64,000 bases of DNA from the NCBI GenBank assembly GCA_001695595.3, contig MBPM02000009.1, forward strand, positions 124,001 to 188,000, given 5' to 3'. A model generated the notes under the pieces. The model made no database searches. It was given only the letters and a program-made list of their open reading frames with translations, and was not told where the DNA came from. A program made the translations under genes and the position numbers. Shown in pieces: positions 55,828-64,000 of the stretch. This stretch comes from Plasmopara viticola. Taxonomy: Eukaryota > Oomycota > Peronosporomycetes > Peronosporales > Peronosporaceae. Position 1 is the first letter of the stretch. Each line of letters starts with the position of its first letter.

Positions 55828-58800
55828 CTAGCTCGATGGACTCCGCCAATATTGTACCAGTCTAACTGGCTCGCTCGCACATTATACATGCTTATCTGCT
55901 TGTGGTGCAAGCAATATTGTGACAAGAGACTTTACATGTGTGACCTATTACACGAGGTTTCCTTAGGATTAAGCAGGGCGTGGTGTCCATCACGCACTTG
56001 TGATTGCGCGCTCACTTGAACAGTGAAAGAAAGGCTGCAGTGAATGTAGATGTGAAGTTGGAGCCTAGAGAGAATCAAGTTACCGGTTCCCACGCGCTAG
56101 GTAGGACTAAGTTGTCTCTATCGCGGGATGCTGATTGCTATCCGGCTCATATCGAGACCGGGTTTCGTGCCCCTCATAACACTAAGAGCCTTTTCGGTCA
56201 GTGGGGCGTCCAGATCATTCAACTCATTCATTACCCAATTGGGCGCGAGTTGGTAGGGCAGTCACACTCTCGAGTATGAGTCCACTTAAATGATCTATCT
56301 TTGGCTGCCTCAATTCGGATCCGATGGGCATCAAACCAGGTACTTCCCGGCCCTGGGTCGAGTGGCTAACTCCTCGAGCCACGGGGCCGATGAGACGCCT
56401 AGACAAGAAACCGTGCAGTCACGTATATGTAACCCAGGCCGACAATCCGCCACCGCTTACGAAATGGCGCACGAAAAAGAACGTGGTGATGAGGATTACC
56501 GTGGCGCTTCTCGACATATTGCACGGGACAATAAGCCATTAAGCTAATACAAGTCGAGTACAAGGACAAGATTATTATGTAACGCCCCGTGCAAAAGATG
56601 AAAATTTTCTCATTCAAATTAACGCATGTATGTTTTATAACATCGAAGGTCCCGATTCCAGTATTGCTGGCTCCAAGGCGAGTGAGTCCCTACAACGACG
56701 AGCCACTAGCTGATAGGCATAAAATTTAGTCTTCTTTCAAATCGTGCTTACAAGCTTAAGTAAATGTCAGAATCTCTATACATTAACAGTTCTATATTCT
56801 TTTAGCAAACACATTTGCAATTGTTAAGAGTTTGACACGCCAGGCACGTGACTGTTGGGTTGTCGATCAGGTGACTTTTTCGTCAAAAGGCTCGGCAAAT
56901 AGAAATCAGCAACGTGTTTGTATTACAATTTTGTTAATGTATCGTACAGCTCCTTCGTTGTACAAACTCTAAGATACTGTCCCTGCATGTATTTGATATG
57001 AATGCACATATGCAAGGTTAACACTCTCTCATTTTTTCGCTTACTTGTATCAAATTAAGATTTGAGTTGCTGCAAGAGCGGATTGTCGCCAAAGCTTGAC
57101 ATGCCACTGAATGAATAGCGCTTGACTAAAGTATCAGTCTGCATCCCTCTGACAAAATTAGAAGCTTACTGTGGTCAGACGCCGCCATCTCATTCATTGC
57201 CCGACGACACACATATAAATTACCTGTAGCAATCGCGATGTCAAAGCTCCACGAAAAAATTGAGAGAGCGGCTTCTTTCCCAAAGCGCTAATTGTACCTG
57301 CACTAAATTACCTACGCAACACCGTCACCTTTATGTTCATGCTTTGAGGTGTTTTTTGAGTAGAAAGCACTTGTTTGTCGACTTCTGCACCTTTCACCAC
57401 GAGGACAAAGTCCTCAGGTATCAGTAGAAACAATCAAAGAAATTTTATCGTTGATGAGTTTGTTTCGTTTAAAGCGTTGGTGGGCGGCGTTTAATAGTCG
57501 CCGATATTGAATGCTGGCGAACTGAAGCTCTCAAGTCTGCAGTTAGTCTGGAATTCAACGCACCCGAAATTTGCCAGATTAGACAGCATATCTTTAGTCC
57601 CAAAAAAGTGCAAACGTTACGCGCATATGTAATCAAGACCACCTAAGTGACCATCTTTACCTCCTCCATTTGATTGAGCTTTTCTATCACTTCCATGTAA
57701 AAATCCTTCTGCTTTACCGGTTAACTCTTCATAAGGCGTTGCAGTCAAAAGCATCTGAGCCTGTGCTTTTTAGTATCTCGAGCGTAAACGTTACTCGTGA
57801 AGCTCGAACGTCTTGAAGCGTTTTCGCTGCTTGCCGAAAGAGAGGGCTGCTTTTAAAACCGCTATATAGCCACCAAGTCGTCTAAACAGTGCGTGCCGCT
57901 CGTCCGATAGATACACGGACGTACTTTATAAATCTCGGAGCTTTTGGAAGGATATTCCAAATTAGATGTAAAGGAATTTCATAGCACCTTGCACATAAGA
58001 AATTTGCAGATTTTTCTCAGTGAGCGAAAACTGATTTCTTTCGGTCCTGAGGAGATCAACGTGGCAATCAATTGCACTGCGGACAATGTTTTGAGTACGG
58101 AGTTCTATATTGCCTTTAAATATCAACTCCGTGATACAAACTGAGAACATACATTTCGGTATGCCCAGTTTCCCGAATGCAAAAAGATATACACATCGAC
58201 AAGGCATTTATCCGATATAAAACAAGTCCTTCTGACTTTCGGACGGAAAGTCAACAAGTCATGGCGAGCTGGGGCTGTAAACCAATTTAATATAATGATG
58301 ACCAAGCCAGCACCGGAAAAGGTCGTATTTTTCTTTCACAGATTCCACTGCCTCAAATCGAGTTTCTGCGTGTAAGGCCGCCGTCATAGTTAAGGCTGTG
58401 ACAGAGACAAAAATGTTCCTGTGCTGCGTTGCGAGCCTTAAAAGCTCGCTTAAAAAGAGCTGCGGAGGTTAAAGAGGCTGGGAAGGCTATACCGCGCGGG
58501 AAAGTGCATACCGTTCTACATCAGCTGGTGGTTCACGCACATGTTCGCCTGTGGATGCTGATATGCCGACCGATCGCCTAGCGCTTTTCCTGCTTTCACT
58601 ATAAAGAAGTCAAAAAGTAATGGCAACGTCGTTAGAATAGCCTCATCATTTAGCAGTAACCCCCACAAAGTGTTAGACCTAAGATCAGACTCATCGATTA
58701 GGTAAAAGGCTCCAACCAAAAGAGTAGGAAGCAATTGGTGTCCAGGAACAGAGCCCGTGGCTCGCACTTTTTTTTACGTATTGAATGAAGATCAGGGACC

Positions 58801-60395
58801 TGATCTTTGACGCATAGCTACAGCAGCTTCGCTACTCCTGACAATACTCGTAGCTGATCTACTTTTACTTTTAAAGAGTGATCATCGTCAAGGATGAATC
58901 AGTTTGCTCAAATGCCTCAGTGCATGCAAGACGAGCTGATTGAGCTGACAGGCTTGATTGTCGTGTGAGATATAAACGTCAGTCCGCACAAAGGCCCAAT
59001 GCAGCCAATCACTTGGAAGCGCAGGTACAAAACCACGTTTTGGGGCACCTTCAACAGAGACAATAGAACCTTCTACAATGACACCGACGTCTTAGGCGTA
59101 TGCCATAGCCAAACGAAGCCGCTCACGGTGAGAAAAACAATCTAAAGAATACGAAGTAAAGACTATTTTGCTCTGGATCAGAGAGATGGATGAATGGCTG
59201 ACTTCTGCAGGTTATCGCAGTCTTAGTAATCAGAATCTTATGTAAACCCTCTTACACTCAAACATGTCAATTGATCTTTATTCATCAGCAGGAATCTCTG
59301 AAGGATGATTGTCTTACGAATACTATATGACACACTTAAATCTACTAGCACGCATTAAAAATTAGTCATTAGACCATTTAAAGCTTCTGCTAACTCCTCA
59401 GTATCGTATTGATATTTAAAACACCACTTTAATTGTATGACATAATATGGTAGATTCACGCACTATTGTTAAGCACACTAGATTTTTGTGATTTTGAAGC
59501 AAGTCGTGTCTTGAGATATTTTTTGTCTGTATCAGACCACGCCTATGCGCTCGATGTCAATGACGAGTAAGTTGTGTAATTTATGGTCTTTAGATCTCCA
59601 TGAATGTGCTGGCTCAGCTGGCAGCTTAAAAGCGGTATAGCATACGAGGAGTGAAGTCTGTTGTACAGAATTTATGAGCATCAAAACTAATAATAAAGTT
59701 GCGGAGTTCGACAAATAGCGATCTGCAGCTCTCAGAACTGAACAAAGTCGAAAGACCTATATTCTTCTTCCATCGAAGAAAAGTGTTTTAGCAGACCCCT
59801 GCAGACACCAACATCTAGTAGCGTTCATATGTCCGTCGTTTGCTTAAAAATGCAGTCCGCGTATGATGCAACCTTTGGTCTGTATTTCTAATATACTGAT
59901 ATATACGCAATATGCAAGAAAACATATCATTGATGCCCGCATCACAACTCGACTTGTAATAATCTGATGGCTACCTTAAACTTATTGTAGGTAGATGTAC
60001 AAAGCAATGTTGTTAACTTTCACATCGCATCTTTGCGATCGTTAGTGTAAAAGCGCTTTTGCAACGGTCATCCATTTCTGAGAGCGGAGTTCACAAAATC
60101 GTACTTACGCGGCGTGTGCAATTCAAACCGCCCTTGTGTATCTGTAAGATGAGCACAATGTACAGGATATTCTTAAGACACGGAGATTTAGTTCGGGGAA
60201 AAGGTTGGGGTGACGCCCTCATTCCAAGTGCGGGGGCTAAATGCTCGCGCGCTTCGGGCAGGTGCTCTCGGGCATCTGCAGGTCTCTAACGAGTCTCACC
60301 CTCGACGCGACGGTCTCCAGCACCAGGGCGCCACCTGGGCTCTTACCAAGTCAGAGCTAAACAAAATAATGGAAGACCCTCACGATCTCGGTGCT
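55828..60395. other. Gene-poor stretch with decayed DNA
   Basis: No supported gene. A more GC-rich island at about 56,020-56,540 has overlapping open frames on both strands without recognisable domains and may be a mobile-element scrap. Short frames at 57,944-58,767 are likewise unrecognised. Confidence 0.45.
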
Positions 60396-60522
60396 GGCTG
60401 CACTGCCAGCCGAACGAGACCCGACGTATGCGGACACCACTCTATGCCGTGGACTAGCCAGACTGAGCCTAGCACGTGCATAACTTGGCAACGCAATAAC
60501 GTAATACAATACAATACAATAC
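60396..60522 (+). repeat. GC-rich dispersed repeat, copy 2, with (ATACA)n tail
   Basis: Matches 35,587-35,702. The end is 'cgtaatacaatacaatacaatacgg', a short tandem tail such as SINE or LINE 3' ends often carry. The GC-rich sequence upstream to about 60,210 has no counterpart at copy 1, so copy 1 would be a truncated 3' end. Confidence 0.85.
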
Positions 60523-63500
60523 GGAGATTTGGAGAGCCTTTATAAAGTTATCTATAAATCAGCCTTAATACATGGAGATGACGACCCGCTAAAATAGTTA
60601 GACATTGTATGAGCATGTCGTTTTTTATGATAACGTTTTTTTGCTCTTGCAAATATTAACGCTTGATAGAACAATGATTTTATCTCACAGCCCGCACACC
60701 ATACATACGATATTTGCCAATATACATGGACAGTCAATGCAGTGTAGGTTGACCAATTGTATACGAGCCTTCTGAGCTCTTTTACACGACATTTTCAGTT
60801 AGTTTAATCGCCCATTACATGATGCCGAACTTTTAATGTAAAAACTTACGTCTCGTTTAAAATAGTAATAAGCAAAGCGACACTCAAAGTACGACGAGCA
60901 CCCTGTCGGTTGTTATAGCGGCTTGCATAACGAGCGAACTCATGAATATATGTATATCCTTTACAAACTTGAATTTGTGCATTTATTGAGTCATAAGAAT
61001 GATCGCAGAGAAAAAAAATTGTACTATCATACCAAACTTAAAGCCTTATTCTGGTGCCCACATCAATCCCTTCAGACCAATGATAATGAACAGATGCGTA
61101 TAGGAAAAACGACCAAGGCGTCGGGTGCATATCATTAGACATTAATCTAATCCTACGCGGATAGATTGACTACCTGAATCCCCACAAGAGTTCGGAGGAA
61201 CAAATCATTTTTCTGCATCTGTTAAGCTAGCTGATCGTACTGCTCAGACAAATTGCTGGCTTCTATGGCGGCTGTAAGAATAGACCTCGAAACTGGTAAG
61301 CAGCCAGAACACATCATGGCGCGTAAGCTTTACAAAAGTCTATGACTGAGGAGCCAAGCAGAACAGGCTTTATTAAGTAGCTGACGGTAGCGATAAGCGT
61401 GGAGTTTAAGTCGGTAAAGTAAAAAAATTCCACCTAATAAAGGAGAGAATTACCAAATTTTCTCATTCGAATCGATCAAAGCGCTGAACACTCTCACCCG
61501 TATATCATAAAGCATATGATTGTAGAGCTAGAGTAATATTCCTTACGGATAGCTTTAAACATCACCAGGGCTCATACTCTTTTTCAAGAAACGCGTGAAT
61601 TATGTAAAGTTTTTTTTAAAAAAGGGAGGTAGCGACCTTCATCATTAAGACGCCGACCTCGGATGGCCGTATTGACTGTAGCGTGAACGTTGTCGCACGC
61701 AAATGCCACAACGACGGAAGGTGCAATTAAATACTTCTACAAGTAAAGTGCACTTACAATAAGGCTATCTTCTCCGCAATGCCTCTTGATAAGTAGTTTT
61801 TTGTCATACAGAATTGTGTCCAACGACTCGCTGATACAATTAAAATCCCAGAAGACTTAAGTTGCTGCAGAACTGAGCAAAACTAGCAGCTTAGGCTGCG
61901 GCAAAATAGAAGCCACAAAAGGTGCGTGCCCCAAAGCCTTCTAGCATAAGGGGTGAAAGGGGCCGATGACACGAGCCACGTCACAGATTCAGGAAAACGC
62001 TAGAGTCTCGGATCTCTGTAAAAAAGACATAAGCTAATATGATGGCTGTTGGATTGTTACACATCAAGGAGCTATAGCTTCTGATAGCTTGAAAATTTCG
62101 GAAGGTGCAATGAATAGCGGTGCTGTACTCACCAATTTTTTAAGGTACAAGCACCCATTTTTTGTCTCGGTAGACTCTGGCACGTCAAAATTTTCTGCGT
62201 AAAGGCAAAAAAAATGTGGCCAGTTAAAAATGCATTGAGAGAGAGCGACGATATCAAGTCAATTTTAATTCGACTGTCTATATGAGCGGTTTTGATGCTC
62301 AGACTCTTAAATAGATCCTGCTATAGAAATTGAGGGGTTCGGAAGCACATAAATGCTAAACTGAACAATCTCTAGCTCGATTTATGAGACAAAGTCATGA
62401 ATACCACTTTTCCAGTTCTTCGCGACAGGTCTTTGCTCAGTCAAAACTTTAAACCTTTGTTTCACGGAAGGCTTCTTTAAAAAGAGGCCTTGACAGATAT
62501 AGACACGAGATTAAATGGAAGATACCCAAGTGCTGGCATCTCTATGAAAGAAGACGTGACGATGTCTCCAAGGCTTCTCTAAACAAATATCAAACTCTGC
62601 TAGCAAAACGGAAAGGCAAAGACGCGAAAGATAGCGCTCTTGATGTGGATATTATATATTTCAGGGATGGCCATCAACAGCGAGAAACAAAGCTTGGGAA
62701 TGAGTGCGGTTGGTGTGCAAAACACTTTGGGCAACACACGGAGCGTATAGTACCAGCATTAGAAGGTAATTAAGCTTCGCTGAAAAAATTGGACCCCGAG
62801 TATCTTGCACGATCTTGCGAATGACAAGAAGGCGCCCTCTACAATGATGATTGACAGATCAAGCGGCTTTTGCGTCACGACAGGTGCGCTTTAATCAAAG
62901 AGATGTCCAATTCTAATCAAATCTTAAAGGAGTCACAGCTCCTGAATTTTTGGCTAAGCTAAAAGCCTCAAGCATCATGGGGTGATGATCCTAGAAATGA
63001 AAGCTCTCTTGAGTTTGTAAATTCAGTCTCTATTTGAACTCAGGTGTGCTGGATCAATCTTATAGGCTACGCACGTTGCATCTTGGCTTTGAAATCCTCG
63101 GCGAACCCTGAGATTTAATATATTCTTTGTTCAGAGACCCGCCACCAAAAAGTTGAAAAGAAAAGCTCAAAAGAGAGGCATATCACAAGGCAGTGGCCAC
63201 TACTCAAAAGGTTGGAGGTTCATTGGTACCTCCTTCGTCGAAAAGGTATATAATATGGCGCGTTGTATGAGTCGTAGCCGCAGCACTCGTCACTAACATT
63301 CTGATTTAAAAAAACAAACGAAAGGGGCAGTTGGTTCAGACTCATAAAGACGTGGACATTGCTGAGATAAAAACGCAAAAACTCATTCCAAAAAAGACTT
63401 GCTGTTTAAATCAATGCCTGAGTGTAAATTTTACTACAACTGAATGAGATAGATGGATGCTGTACAATTTATTTGAGGGAGTCAGACGTGAAGGACGAGT

Positions 63501-64000
63501 CCTTTTGCTGGGAGCAACTGGCCTATCTTGGATTTTTCTACAAAGACAAACGGCTTTTCGCCACAGCTCTGACATCACGCGTAAAGATACACGGTAATTG
63601 ATCCCACCGTAAAGCGCACGGGCCCAATTCTACCTCCTCGTACAATACGTTTATGGCCCAAAATTCCGCAATCTGACCGTCTGGGCTAATTGTGAGAGCA
63701 TGTAAGCGCGTACATTCGATAGCAAAAAGCTGCTGTCATGTATCCTTATGACGGAGACAAAAACCAGAGGCGAGAACTGCAAAATATTATTAAACTTTTG
63801 CTTAGTGAAGAAGAGATATTGTAGGAGTATTTTAGAAGGAGCACTTCGGGATTTTGAATCTTGTCTTCTAGCTTTTACGACGCTGAGTGAAGGTCGAGCA
63901 TGACTTTATGCGGTGTTGATATCACGCAAATAGCCTCCGTAAAGTCACGCATCAGTAATGGCCTTCCTTAAGCTAAGCATTTTAATCGATACCACGCAAT
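60523..64000. other. Gene-poor stretch to the window end
   Basis: AT-rich sequence, no frame over about 75 codons, no tRNA and no recognised domain. Probably old repeat DNA. Confidence 0.5.

Overview
The window looks like nuclear DNA of an oomycete, most likely a downy mildew or a relative in the Peronosporaceae. This is inferred from introns of about 50-70 bp with GT-AG borders, eukaryotic gene families with unusual domain fusions, intron-poor genes packed into a tight block, moderate coding GC, and surrounding gene-poor DNA full of decayed repeats. No species can be named from sequence alone.

Positions 1-21,921 are one head-to-tail tandem array with a unit of about 342 bp. Each unit carries a 72-nt tRNA-Pro gene (anticodon AGG) on the minus strand. 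I count 64 copies plus a cut copy at the left edge. 54 match one consensus exactly, 5 carry one or two changes, and 5 are clearly broken. The left end lies outside the window, so the true size is unknown. The right end decays over the last six copies. Spacers fall into two subfamilies (A and B), with hybrids.

Positions about 22.5-31.3 kb hold a nested structure. Two decayed copies of one unknown mobile or viral-like element lie in direct orientation. Between them is an inverted duplication, each arm carrying a tRNA-Arg(UCG) and a mitochondrial-type DUF4460/TCAIM-like gene. A four-exon protein kinase gene sits in the centre. The tRNA and the 5' two thirds of the paired genes are almost identical, while the 3' third is strongly diverged, which suggests gene conversion.

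Positions about 31.3-39.9 kb are gene-poor: decayed sequence, a stray relic of the tRNA-Pro unit, a small tandem duplication, one copy of a GC-rich dispersed repeat and remnants of unidentified minus-strand reading frames.

Positions 39.9-55.2 kb are a compact block of five housekeeping or signalling genes: an F-box protein (+), an XPA-like DNA repair protein (-), the tRNA m7G methyltransferase METTL1/Trm8 (+, six exons), a giant LamG-like/PH-BEACH/WD40/ELMO protein (-, about 3,270 aa) and a BAR-MOB fusion protein (-, five exons). The two fusions are the most striking protein findings: both join membrane-trafficking or membrane-shaping modules to signalling modules.

Positions 55.2-64 kb are again gene-poor, with one further copy of the dispersed GC-rich repeat at 60.4 kb.
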